This document shows positions 16,364-24,940 of a stretch of 64,000 nt of DNA, piece after piece; the stretch's first letter is position 1, and each line of letters starts with the position of its first letter. The position numbers and the translations under genes are program-made. The DNA lies in NCBI RefSeq assembly GCF_021654035.1, contig NZ_JAJPDW010000001.1:434001-498000 (forward strand), read 5' to 3'. Origin of the DNA: Microbacterium aurantiacum (GTDB lineage Bacteria > Actinomycetota > Actinomycetes > Actinomycetales > Microbacteriaceae). The notes under the pieces are model-generated. The model was not told the origin of the DNA. It saw only the letters and a program-made list of their open reading frames with translations, and did no database searches.

Positions 16364-17163
16364 CCCTTGACCGCCGCGACGAAACGACGCGCGCGATCGG
16401 GATCGACGGGGTTCCAGGTTTCACCGTCGACCTTCAACGACGAACCGACGATGCAACCGTCCGCGATCGCCAGCATCTCCGCGATCGTCTCCGCCCGTGC
16501 GCCGGTGTTCAGCAGCACGGGGACCTCGTCCGGCACGGCATCGCGGACCTCGCGGAGCGTGGACACGTCGGGCCCGGCACCCGCCATCGGGCCGGAGACG
16601 AGGATGCCGTCGGCGAGGGACGACACCACGGTCGAGCGCGCTACCTGTGCGGGCGTGCGCGTTCCCAGCGGGGAGGCGAACTCGGGCGTCACGTTTATCA
16701 GCACGGCCAGGCCGTGTGCGTCGAGCCGGCGGCGCTCGCGCAGGGTGGTTGCGGCATCCGTGTTCCACAAGCCCATGTCGGACTCCCAGACGCCCGTGAC
16801 GACCTCGCGCAGGAACGATGCTCCGGTCGCGACCGCGGTCGCCAGCGCGATCCGCGGGTCCCAGAGGAAGTCGACGCCGAAGGGGATCGACGTCGGGCGG
16901 CACTCCGTGACGACCCGACTCATCACTGCCGCCGATTCCGGCCCGGCGTGCAGCTGATAGGGCCGATCATTCTCGTTGCAGAACATCACGGCGTCGAAAC
17001 CGGCGTCGACGAGGATGCCGACGTCCCGATGGACGTGCTCGACGAGGGCGTCGACGCCGCCCTGGGCGTCGTAGAGCGGGGCGCCGGGCAGCGCGGGGAC
17101 GTGCGCCATGGCGATGAGGGGCTTGTCGACACCGGGGAACGCCGAGCGGAACAACGAGGGCAT
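16360..17163 (-). CDS. BtpA/SgcQ-family TIM-barrel protein
   Basis: The 267-residue protein has the BtpA/SgcQ pattern: LIAMAHVPALPGAPLYD near the N-terminus, a GFDAVMFCNENDRPYQ strand, FGVDFLWDPRIALATA, and a barrel-closing ADGCIVGSSLKVDGE with a phosphate-binding GS. The family is a predicted (beta/alpha)8 enzyme with no generally accepted reaction. The ATG at 17163 with TGGAG upstream is chosen over the longer open frame. Its position between a DeoR regulator and a sugar kinase suggests an enzyme acting on a phosphorylated sugar or a glycoside; this is the least understood step of the operon. Confidence 0.82.
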   Translation of the reverse strand: MPSLFRSAFPGVDKPLIAMAHVPALPGAPLYDAQGGVDALVEHVHRDVGILVDAGFDAVMFCNENDRPYQLHAGPESAAVMSRVVTECRPTSIPFGVDFLWDPRIALATAVATGASFLREVVTGVWESDMGLWNTDAATTLRERRRLDAHGLAVLINVTPEFASPLGTRTPAQVARSTVVSSLADGILVSGPMAGAGPDVSTLREVRDAVPDEVPVLLNTGARAETIAEMLAIADGCIVGSSLKVDGETWNPVDPDRARRFVAAVKG

Positions 17164-17197
17164 GGAAACTCCAGAGAACAGGTGATGGCTATCGGGG

Positions 17198-17989
17198 TCA
17201 GACGTCCGTGGCCCGCACCGGCGGGGGGACAAGGATGGTGTCGGCACCGGCGGCCGCGGCTGCACGGACGGTGAGGTCGGCGTCGGCGGCGTCGGTGACG
17301 AGGGCGGACACCCGCGTGAGCGGGGCAATGTTGACCAGGTGGACACGGCCGAGCTTGGTGGAGTCCACGCCGACGATCAGCCGGGAACTCGCCGCGATGG
17401 CGGCGCGCTTCACGCTCGCCTCCTGGGGGTGGTATTCGGTGAGCCCGTGCTCGGCGTCCACGCCGGCGACGCCGATGACGAACGTGTCGCAGTTGTAGCG
17501 TGCGAAGGTCGCCTCGGCGTCCGTCCCCACGAGGCTCATCTCGCCCGACCGCAGCCGCCCGCCGGTGAGGATGATGGTGGTCCCCTCGTCGTCGGCGAGT
17601 GTCGAGGCGACCAGGATCGAGGGTGTCACGACGGTCAGTCTGAGCCCCCTGCCGCGGATGGCGCGGGCGACCGCACCCACCGTCGATCCTCCGTCGAGGG
17701 CGACCGTCTCGCCGGGACGCAGCAGATCCGCGATGCGCTCGGCGATGTGCATCTTGGATTCGACGGCCGTCCCGGCGCGCAGACCGTACGACGGCTCGAA
17801 GGCGGTGCCGGTCAGGGCGATGGCGCCGCCGGAGATCCGGCGCACGACGCCCGCCTGCTGCAGCGTCTCGATGTCGCGCCGGATCGTCATCTCGCTGACA
17901 TCGAACTCGGTGGCGAGCTGGGCGAACAGCACCTCGCCGTTTCGCACCACCCGCTCCTCGATCCGGGTGCGGCGTTCGCGCGCATCCAT
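17198..17989 (-). CDS. DeoR-family transcriptional regulator
   Basis: The 263-residue protein has the DeoR HTH (FDVSEMTIRRDIETLQQAGVVRRISGGA) and a sugar-phosphate-sensing domain (LDGGSTVGAVARAI, IILTGGRL, SLVGTDAEATFARYNCDTFVIGVAGVD, VDSTKLG). I prefer the ATG at 17989, which overlaps the upstream stop as TGATG and has AGGTGG before it; a GTG at 17998 is less well placed. Such regulators usually respond to a phosphorylated sugar, fitting the FGGY kinase in the same operon. Confidence 0.87.
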   Translation of the reverse strand: MDARERRTRIEERVVRNGEVLFAQLATEFDVSEMTIRRDIETLQQAGVVRRISGGAIALTGTAFEPSYGLRAGTAVESKMHIAERIADLLRPGETVALDGGSTVGAVARAIRGRGLRLTVVTPSILVASTLADDEGTTIILTGGRLRSGEMSLVGTDAEATFARYNCDTFVIGVAGVDAEHGLTEYHPQEASVKRAAIAASSRLIVGVDSTKLGRVHLVNIAPLTRVSALVTDAADADLTVRAAAAAGADTILVPPPVRATDV

Positions 17990-19338
17990 CACAGCCACCT
18001 TCCGTCGGCCGGCGCGCCCGCCGTCCGCGCGACGAGCGTGTCGTAGTCAGCCTGCTGCTGGATGAGCGCGGCCTCAACGTCCAGCGTGCGCACCACGCGA
18101 TCGGTCATGAGCCACCGCCCGTCGACCATGCTGTGGCTGACGGAGGCTCCGCTGACGCCGTAGACGAGCGCCGCCTCCAGGCTCTGCGCACCGACCGGCC
18201 CGCGCGGGATCTCGGCGAGTGGGACCGCGATCAGATCGGCGACCGCGCCGACGGCGATCAGACCGTCGTCGGCACCGCCGTCGAGCGCACGGTGCCCGTT
18301 GACCGTGGCGATCCCGAGGATCTCGCGGGGGCTGACGTTGTTCGGGGACCGCGAGGTGAAGGCGGCGAGCTTGCCCAGCATTCGCATCTCCTCGAACAGG
18401 TCCACGTTCGTGTTGTTGCAGACGTTGTCGCTTCCGAGCGTCACCGTCACGCCGGCGTCGAGCGCCGCGCGCACGGGTGCCGCCGGAACCCCCGACTGCA
18501 TGGCGACCGAGGGGATGACGGCCATCGCGGCACGGGTGCCGGCCAGCAACGGCAGCTGGTCGACGGGGACGGTGTTGCAGTGGGCGAGGATCGTGGGCAC
18601 GTCCAACATCCCCATCTCGGCCATGACCTCCAGCGCCGGCCGCCCGTACGCCTCCTGGCACAGCGCGTCCTCCTCACCCGATGTCGAGAAGTGCACGTGC
18701 AGTCCGACGCCCAATCGGCGGGCGAGGTCGCGCTCGGCGCGCATGGCCTCGACCTGGTTGTCGACGAAGTACGCGTGCGGACCGACCCACCCGCGGACCA
18801 CCCGGGACACCCCGGCCATGGACTCCGCGAACCGGGTGGCCTCGGCGAGTTCCCGTGCTCGCGCGTCGTCATCGCCGAGCTCGACGATGCCCCATCCGAT
18901 CGCCGCCCGCAGGCCCGACCGCATCACCGTGGGTGCGATGTCGTCGGCGTAGAAGTACTGGTCCGCGAAAGCCGTCACACCGTGCCGGATGAAATCCGCG
19001 CAGCTGACCGCCACCGAGGCGGGCACGAGATCGGGGGTGAGGTGCGCCTCGCGGGTACGTAGCACCTCGAGGTAGCCCTCCATGCACAGGAGCGAATGCC
19101 CCTGCGCGACGCCCCGCATGAGGGACATCGGCGTGTGCGCGTGGGTGTTGACCAGTCCGGGCATCAGCAGGGACGCGCCGAGGTCGGCGACGTCCGGGCC
19201 GGCCGGCCGCGCACCCCGCAGCGGCGAGACGGCGCTGATCCTGCCGTCCGAGATCTCGACGACGCCCGGCTCCAGGGCGTCTCCGGTGCCGGTCCAGACG
19301 AGGTCGGCCACGATGAGGCGGGGAGTGGTGGAGGTCAT
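17989..19338 (-). CDS. amidohydrolase, ATZ/TRZ family (SAH/MTA/adenosine deaminase-like)
   Basis: The 449-residue protein shows the metal ligands of the subtype III amidohydrolases: NTHAHTPMSLMRG (HxH, about residue 64), GLHVHFSTSGEEDAL, LAHCNTVP and LGSDN (Asp). The pattern resembles 5'-methylthioadenosine/S-adenosylhomocysteine deaminases and related base deaminases. It would deaminate an aminated purine, pyrimidine or nucleoside in the cytoplasm. It is coupled to the ABC ATPase upstream by ATGA, so it probably acts on the imported ligand itself. Confidence 0.85.
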   Translation of the reverse strand: MTSTTPRLIVADLVWTGTGDALEPGVVEISDGRISAVSPLRGARPAGPDVADLGASLLMPGLVNTHAHTPMSLMRGVAQGHSLLCMEGYLEVLRTREAHLTPDLVPASVAVSCADFIRHGVTAFADQYFYADDIAPTVMRSGLRAAIGWGIVELGDDDARARELAEATRFAESMAGVSRVVRGWVGPHAYFVDNQVEAMRAERDLARRLGVGLHVHFSTSGEEDALCQEAYGRPALEVMAEMGMLDVPTILAHCNTVPVDQLPLLAGTRAAMAVIPSVAMQSGVPAAPVRAALDAGVTVTLGSDNVCNNTNVDLFEEMRMLGKLAAFTSRSPNNVSPREILGIATVNGHRALDGGADDGLIAVGAVADLIAVPLAEIPRGPVGAQSLEAALVYGVSGASVSHSMVDGRWLMTDRVVRTLDVEAALIQQQADYDTLVARTAGAPADGRWL

Positions 19339-20879
19339 GCGTCGGCCTTTCCGCCGGACATCAAAGCGCCGAGACGCTCCCGGTCGACGTCGTCTCGGGG
19401 GAAGGGGCCGACCAAAGTGCCGTCGTACATGACGGCGACCCGGTCGGAGAGGGCGAGGATCTCATCGAGCTCGGTGGACACGAGGAGCACGCCGCTGCCC
19501 TCGGCCCGCGCCGCGGACAGGGCGCGGTGCACGAACTCGATCGATCCGACATCCAGGCCGCGGGTGGGCTGGTTCGCGAGGACGACCTCAGGCCGGCCCG
19601 AGAGCTCGCGCCCGATCACGACCTTCTGCAGATTGCCACCCGAGAGCGACCCGACCGGGCGGTCGGGTGCAGCCCCGCGGACCTCGTAGTCGGCGATGAT
19701 CTGCTCTGCGAAGCGTCGGCGGGCGCCACGGCGGATGAGGCCCGCACGGCTGAACCGGGCGGAACGGTAGGCGGTCGAGGCGGCGTTCTCCTCGAGCGTG
19801 GCCTGCAGGTTCAGACCGACCTGCATCCGGTCCCCTGCGATGTGGGCGATCCCGGCGCGGCGGGTGGCGGCCGGGTCGGCATCGGTGAGGTCCGTGTCGC
19901 GCATCCGGACGGCGCCGCCCTCGAGACGCCGCAATCCCGCCAGCGCATCGATCAGTTCGTCCTGTCCGTTACCGCTGACCCCGGCGATGCCGAGGATCTC
20001 GCGTTCGCGAAGCTGGAGATGCACGTCCTTGAGCCCGGGGGTCCCGTCGGCTGAGGGCGCGACCCGCGCCTCCCGCACCTCCAGCAGCACATCACCGGCC
20101 GCATCCGGGGCGCGATCTGCGGTGAGCAGGACGTCGCGACCGACCATGAGCCGGGCGAGTTCCGCGTCGTCCGCCTCGCCGCGGACCAGATTCCCGACGA
20201 CCCGACCACGGCGCATCACGATGATGCGGTCGGCGATCGCGCGCACCTCGGGAAGCTTGTGCGAGATGAACACGACGGACCTCCCGCTCGCGGCGAGGCG
20301 GCGCACCATCACGAGCAGATCGTCTGCCTCCTGCGGGGTCAGCACCGCCGTGGGTTCGTCGAGGATGAGCAGTCGCGCCTCGGCGGCGAGCGCCTTCAGG
20401 ATCTCGACGCGCTGCTGCGCACCGATCGGCAGGTCGCGCACCCGCGCGGCCGGATCGATCACGAGCCCCGTCTCGGCGGCGAGCTCCGCCACCCGGCGTC
20501 GCGCGCCCCGGTCGTCGTAGAGTCCGCGGCGACGCGGCTCCCGCCCGAGCAACACGTTCTGGGCGACCGAGAAGCTCGGCACGAGCTCGAAATGCTGGTG
20601 CACCATGCCGAGCCCGTACGCGATCGCGTCCTGCTGGTCGCGGATCTCCACAGGTCGGCCATCGATCAGGATTTGCCCCGCGTCGGGATGGTGCACCCCG
20701 AAGAGCAGATTCATCAGCGTGCTCTTACCGGTTCCGTTCTCGCCGATGATGGCGACGACCTCCCCTGGCGCGACCTCGAGCGAGACGTCCGCCACCGCCA
20801 GCACACCGGACGCGGCGAAGTACTTCCGCATCCCGCGCATCTCCAACCGGGGCGGGGTCTCGCTCGAGGTCTCGATCAT
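19335..20879 (-). CDS. ABC transporter ATP-binding protein, two-domain (BMP/nucleoside type)
   Basis: The 514-residue protein contains two ABC ATPase domains. The first has GENGTGKST (Walker A, about residue 45) and DEPTAVLTPQE. The second has degenerate P-loop residues (GVSGNGQDE) but an intact LSGGNLQKV signature, as usual in RbsA-like and YufO-like ATPases. The start ATG at 20879 has AAGGA upstream; the longer frame is rejected. It energises uptake with the two permeases and the lipoprotein in the same operon. Confidence 0.9.
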   Translation of the reverse strand: MIETSSETPPRLEMRGMRKYFAASGVLAVADVSLEVAPGEVVAIIGENGTGKSTLMNLLFGVHHPDAGQILIDGRPVEIRDQQDAIAYGLGMVHQHFELVPSFSVAQNVLLGREPRRRGLYDDRGARRRVAELAAETGLVIDPAARVRDLPIGAQQRVEILKALAAEARLLILDEPTAVLTPQEADDLLVMVRRLAASGRSVVFISHKLPEVRAIADRIIVMRRGRVVGNLVRGEADDAELARLMVGRDVLLTADRAPDAAGDVLLEVREARVAPSADGTPGLKDVHLQLREREILGIAGVSGNGQDELIDALAGLRRLEGGAVRMRDTDLTDADPAATRRAGIAHIAGDRMQVGLNLQATLEENAASTAYRSARFSRAGLIRRGARRRFAEQIIADYEVRGAAPDRPVGSLSGGNLQKVVIGRELSGRPEVVLANQPTRGLDVGSIEFVHRALSAARAEGSGVLLVSTELDEILALSDRVAVMYDGTLVGPFPRDDVDRERLGALMSGGKADA

Positions 20880-20907
20880 CGTGAGAGGTCCTTGTCGTCG
20901 TTCGGGA

Positions 20908-21993
20908 TCAGCCGGCGAGGCCGACGGCGGTGCAGGCCGCGCTGGACGGTTCGTTGAGGGCGTCGCAGACAACCAGCGAACCGCCGAGGATCTGCTCCTG
21001 CAGCTCCTCGATTTGCGTCTGCACATCGGGCAGCAGCGCGACCATCGCGGCCGGGCCGTTCTCTGCGAACACGGTGGATCCGTCGTCCCACGAGAGCCCG
21101 GTGACCCCGTCCTTCATACCGGCGGCGACGAAGCCGGGGGTGAACTCCCCGTCCTGGGCCGCCCGGATGAGGTTCAGGGTGGTCATGTCGACGCGCTTCA
21201 TCACCGACACGAGGATGGTGCCCGGCGCGTCACCGTCCTGGTTCGAATCCACCCCGATCGCGTAGGCGCCCTGCTGGGCGGCCGCGGCGAACACGCCCTG
21301 GCCGGAGAGACCGGCGACGGCGAAGACGATGTCGTTGCCACCCTGGTACAGCGCGAGCGCCGCCTCCTGGCCGACAGACGGGTCGCCGAACTCGCCGTTG
21401 AGGTAGCTCGGCGTGACGACGCAGTCGGGGCACGCCGCGAGGACACCCTGCTTATAGCCGTAGAAGAACTGGTTCAGCCCCGGGTTGTCGATGCCGAGGA
21501 CTGCGCCGACCTTCTTCGTCTGCGTGAGCGAGCCCGCGACGTAGCCGCCCAGGAAGCTCGACTCGTGCACATTGATCGCGTAGGCCTGCACGTTCTCGGG
21601 AAGCTCGTCGACGAAGATGTCGCTCGGTACGCCGAAGAGCTGGTCCGGGTTCTCCTGCGCGACAGCGAGGAGCGAATCCGGGTCCAGCCCGGGCGCGATG
21701 ATGATGCCGGGCTTGGTCGCGACGGTCGAGCGGAGGACCCCCTCCTGCTGCGAGACCGACTCAGCCTCGACGACGCGGCCGGTGACCCCGAGCTCGGATT
21801 CGGCGAGCTTCGTCCCAGTGATGGCCGAGTCGATGAAACCGCCGTCGCCCGCGGCACCGGGGGTGACGAGCGCGTAGCTGAACGTGTCGGATGCGGGGGC
21901 GGCGCCCGTCGCATCGCCGCCGGCACAGCCGGCGAGGGCGATCGCGCTCACCAGCAGGACGCCGGCGCCGATCGACATTCGGGTGCGGGACAT
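20908..21993 (-). CDS. BMP-family substrate-binding lipoprotein
   Basis: The 361-residue protein starts with a lipoprotein signal peptide (basic MSRTRM, hydrophobic core, lipobox LAGC at about residues 20-23), so it is exported and lipid-anchored. The mature part has the BMP/Med fold: DGGFIDSAITGTKLAE, IIAPG, VHESSFLGGYVAG, VGAVLGIDNP and AIGVDSNQDG. Known BMP proteins bind purine nucleosides, and the GxxxxDSNQ-like segment is typical. SD GGAGAAC precedes the ATG at 21993. Confidence 0.9.
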   Translation of the reverse strand: MSRTRMSIGAGVLLVSAIALAGCAGGDATGAAPASDTFSYALVTPGAAGDGGFIDSAITGTKLAESELGVTGRVVEAESVSQQEGVLRSTVATKPGIIIAPGLDPDSLLAVAQENPDQLFGVPSDIFVDELPENVQAYAINVHESSFLGGYVAGSLTQTKKVGAVLGIDNPGLNQFFYGYKQGVLAACPDCVVTPSYLNGEFGDPSVGQEAALALYQGGNDIVFAVAGLSGQGVFAAAAQQGAYAIGVDSNQDGDAPGTILVSVMKRVDMTTLNLIRAAQDGEFTPGFVAAGMKDGVTGLSWDDGSTVFAENGPAAMVALLPDVQTQIEELQEQILGGSLVVCDALNEPSSAACTAVGLAG

Positions 21994-22004
21994 GGATGTT
22001 CTCC

Positions 22005-23030
22005 TCAGGGTGTGGATGCGGGTGCGGTGGTGGTGCGTTCCGAGGTGGCGGAAGGCGGGGGGCCGTCGGGCCCGGTGCCTGCCGCCGCCGGCGGTCTGGG
22101 CGGACGTCGCAGCCGGATGCGGGTGCTGCGGTTCCACAGGTCGATGAACCGTCCGCGCGACGTGGCGTGCACCCCGACGAGGACCAGAGCGACGAAAGCG
22201 GCACCCTGCGGGATGAACTGGGTGAGATTCGCCGGCACGTCGAACTGCTGCAGACGGATGCTGGCCGCGCTGGCGAGGCCGAAGACGGCGGCGGCGGGGA
22301 TCAGCAGGCCGGGCTTGTTCAGCGCGAGTAGTGCCGCGGTGATCCCGATCCAGCCACGGTCGGCGCTCATGTTGCGGGTGAACAGACCGAGGTCGCCGAT
22401 GGACAGGAACGCGCCGCCGAGACCCGCGACCGCGCCCGCCGCGACCAGCGCCCACAGCTGCGTGCGACCGACCTTCAGACCGGCGCTCGCGGCGGCCGTC
22501 GGCGCCTCACCGACGGCGAGCAGGTGCCGGCCGCTGCGGGTGCGGAACCACACGGCGACGACGGCGACGAGCAGGAAGGCCACGTAGACCATCCAGTTGA
22601 GGTGCGCCAGCAGGTGGTCCAGAAAGGGCACCTCGGTCGCGAACGGCACCTCGACCGGTGGGAACTTCGCGACGTCCGGTTTGAAGGTACCGACCCCGTC
22701 GAGGTAGGACCGCATGACGAATACCGTCAGTTGCAGGACGAGGATGTTCAGCCCGATGGCGAGCACCACGAGGTCGACGCCGATCCGGTGCGCGCCGGCC
22801 ATGATCGCACCGATGACCGCACCGGTCAGCGCAGCCGCGATCACCCCGATGAAGGGGTTCCCGGTCGCGGCGCCGACGAGGATGCCGACGAAGGCGCCGC
22901 CGAGGACCTTGGACTCGATCGCGAGGTTGAGCACCCCCACTCGCGCCGAGATGAGCGAGGCGAGCGCCGCGAACAGGATCGGCGTGGTCAGCCGTATGCC
23001 GCTGTTGAGGAAGTCTGCGAAGACGGTCAC
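22005..23030 (-). CDS. ABC transporter permease (YufQ-like)
   Basis: The 341-residue protein has about nine or ten hydrophobic spans and the branched-chain/nucleoside permease segment ISARVGVLNLAIESKVLGGAF near the N-terminus. LNILVLQL and ADRGWIGITAALLALNKPG follow, the latter being the coupling region. The C-terminal 45 residues are a cytoplasmic Pro/Thr/Arg-rich tail not needed for the family. The GTG at 23030 overlaps the other permease's stop (GTGA). Confidence 0.88.
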   Translation of the reverse strand: MTVFADFLNSGIRLTTPILFAALASLISARVGVLNLAIESKVLGGAFVGILVGAATGNPFIGVIAAALTGAVIGAIMAGAHRIGVDLVVLAIGLNILVLQLTVFVMRSYLDGVGTFKPDVAKFPPVEVPFATEVPFLDHLLAHLNWMVYVAFLLVAVVAVWFRTRSGRHLLAVGEAPTAAASAGLKVGRTQLWALVAAGAVAGLGGAFLSIGDLGLFTRNMSADRGWIGITAALLALNKPGLLIPAAAVFGLASAASIRLQQFDVPANLTQFIPQGAAFVALVLVGVHATSRGRFIDLWNRSTRIRLRRPPRPPAAAGTGPDGPPPSATSERTTTAPASTP

Positions 23031-24232
23031 GGGGTCACCTCCCCGGCGTGCGGGCGGATGGTCGATGCAGCGTCGTCCCAGCCACCGGCGCGGTGCACGT
23101 CCGGCGCCTCCGTGTCGGGGGGCGAAGGCGAAGGCGGAGGCGGAGGCGCGCCAGCGTCGATCATGCCGTTCGCGCGTCGCCGGTCGGTGAACCGCTCCAG
23201 GCGGGCGAGCAGCGGTGCCTGCGCGGCGACGAAGACGATCATGAGCGCGAGGACCGTCGAACCGATCTCACGGGGGACGCCGAGCACGATCTGGAGACCG
23301 TTGACGGCGCCGACGGTGATACCGGCGTACAGCACTCCGACCACGGCTGCACCGATCGCGGTCGTGCCGCCGAGGATGGCCGCTGTCAGGCCGGTGAGTC
23401 CGGTACCGTCGCTGAATCCCTCGATGACCCGGTAGTTCGTGCCGAGCACCTGCACCCCACCGCCGAGGCCCGCCAGCGCGCCGCCCATGAGCCCCGCGCG
23501 CAGCACGGCGCCGCGGCTGGACATCCCCGAGTACCGGGCGAAGGCCGGAGCCTCTCCCCCCATCCGCTGCTCGTAGCCCCGCGTCGTGCGGGAGAGGTAG
23601 AACCAGACGCCGAGCGCGGCGAGCAGGGCGAGCGGGAAGGCCAGGCCGAACTTGGTCGACGTGTCGAACAACGGCAGCTTCGCGGTGTCGAGGATGGGCT
23701 GGGTGTATCCGACCGTGGATGCCTCGAAGCGCAGCGGATAGTTGACCAGGAAGTCGAGGAGGAGCCCGGCGACCGTGTTCAGCACGATCGTGATGATGAG
23801 CTCGTTGACCCCGAGATAGACCTTCAGCACCGCCGGGATCACCCCCCAGAGCGCCCCGACGATCGCGGCGATGAGCAGGCAGAACACCGGGTGCACGCCC
23901 AGGGGCAACGGCACCGCGTATCCGACGACCGCGGCGGCCAGGCCGCCGAGGGCGTATTGGCCTTCCTGGCCGATACTGAAAAGCCCGCTGCGGAGGCTGA
24001 CGACCGCTCCCAGTGCGCAGAAGATGATGGGGGCGGCGAGGGCGAAGGTGCCACCGATGTTGCAGTAGCCGGGATCACAGGTGAAGCCCGCCTGGACGAC
24101 GGTGGCCGCCGCATCCCATGCGGACACGCCGAGCGTGGAGACGAGGATCCCGCCCACCGCGAGCGCCAGCAGAACGGCGACGCACGGCAGCAGTACGCGC
24201 CGTCCGATGCGTTCGATGCGCTCGCGATCCAT
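23027..24232 (-). CDS. ABC transporter permease (YufP-like)
   Basis: The 401-residue membrane protein is the first gene of the BMP operon. GAVVSLRSGLFSIGQEGQYALGG and GVNELIITIVLNTVAG are characteristic of nucleoside-type permeases of the BMP systems, and TNYRVIEGFSDGTGLTGLTAAILGG is the coupling segment. The C-terminus is extended by about 50 residues with a run of prolines and serines. GGAGGGAA lies just before the ATG at 24232. Confidence 0.88.
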   Translation of the reverse strand: MDRERIERIGRRVLLPCVAVLLALAVGGILVSTLGVSAWDAAATVVQAGFTCDPGYCNIGGTFALAAPIIFCALGAVVSLRSGLFSIGQEGQYALGGLAAAVVGYAVPLPLGVHPVFCLLIAAIVGALWGVIPAVLKVYLGVNELIITIVLNTVAGLLLDFLVNYPLRFEASTVGYTQPILDTAKLPLFDTSTKFGLAFPLALLAALGVWFYLSRTTRGYEQRMGGEAPAFARYSGMSSRGAVLRAGLMGGALAGLGGGVQVLGTNYRVIEGFSDGTGLTGLTAAILGGTTAIGAAVVGVLYAGITVGAVNGLQIVLGVPREIGSTVLALMIVFVAAQAPLLARLERFTDRRRANGMIDAGAPPPPPSPSPPDTEAPDVHRAGGWDDAASTIRPHAGEVTP

Positions 24233-24239
24233 GGGGTTC

Positions 24240-24330
24240 CCTCCGCGGCCATGACATATGACCTGAAGGAAGAGTGTCGAGCGGCTGTTACAAAATCACA
24301 TGTCTCGCATTACATGGACGTTAATTGTTC
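24240..24330 (-). promoter_or_regulatory. AT-rich promoter/operator region of the BMP operon
   Basis: This stretch is markedly AT-rich compared with its surroundings. On the minus strand it carries two direct repeats CATGTAAT (24316-24309) and CATGTGAT (24302-24295) with start points 14 bases apart, plus TTAACG and TTTTGTAAC runs. Regularly spaced repeats fit DeoR-family binding, and the operon's own DeoR gene is the natural candidate. I cannot assign -35 and -10 with confidence. Confidence 0.45.
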
Positions 24331-24359
24331 ACAGGGCGCGGGTCAGGAGTGCTTCGTTG

Positions 24360-24548
24360 ATGCCGCGATTCGAGGCATCCACGAAGGGCGGGCGCGGTCC
24401 GTGGACGCGCGCTCTTGAGCTCATCCTGGGGCGGACCCTCGCCGACTCCGGCTGGCTCGTGCTCACGATCGTGGTCGGCATGGCGGTGCGGACCGTCGTC
24501 ATCATGGCCGGGTCGGGTGGTCGGTGGAGGTCATCCGGAGCTTCGTGA
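24360..24548 (+). CDS. possible small membrane protein
   Basis: The 62-residue open frame starts at the ATG at 24360 and has one strong hydrophobic span (GWLVLTIVVGMAVRTVVIMAG) after a basic segment. There is no recognisable family and no clear ribosome site. It overlaps the start of the next membrane-protein frame by 25 bases. It could be a real small protein or a remnant of a longer N-terminus of the following gene. Confidence 0.3.
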   Translation: MPRFEASTKGGRGPWTRALELILGRTLADSGWLVLTIVVGMAVRTVVIMAGSGGRWRSSGAS

Positions 24549-24931
24549 AGGCGCCGCTCGTCGGTTTCATCGTGTTCGCATCGCTGTTGATCGCGGGATG
24601 GTTGCTCGTGCTGGCGAGCTGTGGACTCGTGCGCCTCGCGCGGATGCGGCGTGCGGGGGCGAATGCTCCGGCATCCGCCTGGTGGAGCATCGCTGTCGTC
24701 GCGGGGCTCGCGCTCGCCGTGCCGGCAACCTTCGCCGTGGGGCTCTCGGACACGACGTCGGTGTCGCTCGAGGGCGGCGACGCCATCGGCGCGTTCCTGT
24801 TCGGCGAGGTGTGGCTCGAGCATCCGTGGCAGTACTTCGTCCTGTGGATCGCCCGGATCGGCACGTACGCGACGGCGATCAGCCTCGTCGGTGTGATCGT
24901 CTCGCGGTGGCAGACGCGGCGGCGCGCCTAG
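24524..24931 (+). CDS. small integral membrane protein, unknown function
   Basis: The 135-residue protein from the GTG at 24524 has three predicted membrane spans (around residues 10-35, 52-75 and 103-128) and a basic C-terminus (RWQTRRRA). The loop between spans 2 and 3 is acidic. I do not recognise the family. Codon use is normal for the window. It lies just upstream of the lipoate ligase gene, whose leaderless -10 overlaps its last codons. Confidence 0.5.
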   Translation: MEVIRSFVKAPLVGFIVFASLLIAGWLLVLASCGLVRLARMRRAGANAPASAWWSIAVVAGLALAVPATFAVGLSDTTSVSLEGGDAIGAFLFGEVWLEHPWQYFVLWIARIGTYATAISLVGVIVSRWQTRRRA

Positions 24932-24934
24932 GCT
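24929..24934 (+). promoter_or_regulatory. -10 element TAGGCT of a probable leaderless promoter
   Basis: TAGGCT ends exactly 6 bases before the ATG at 24941, the same geometry as at 8010, 13719, 26939 and 39302. Confidence 0.55.
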
Positions 24935-24940
24935 GGGAGC

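Noticed and set aside
20879..21026. A longer ABC ATPase starting at 21026
   Set aside because: The extra residues overlap the binding-protein gene and are low complexity. MIETSSETPPRLEMRGMRK at 20879 has a ribosome site and fits the family.
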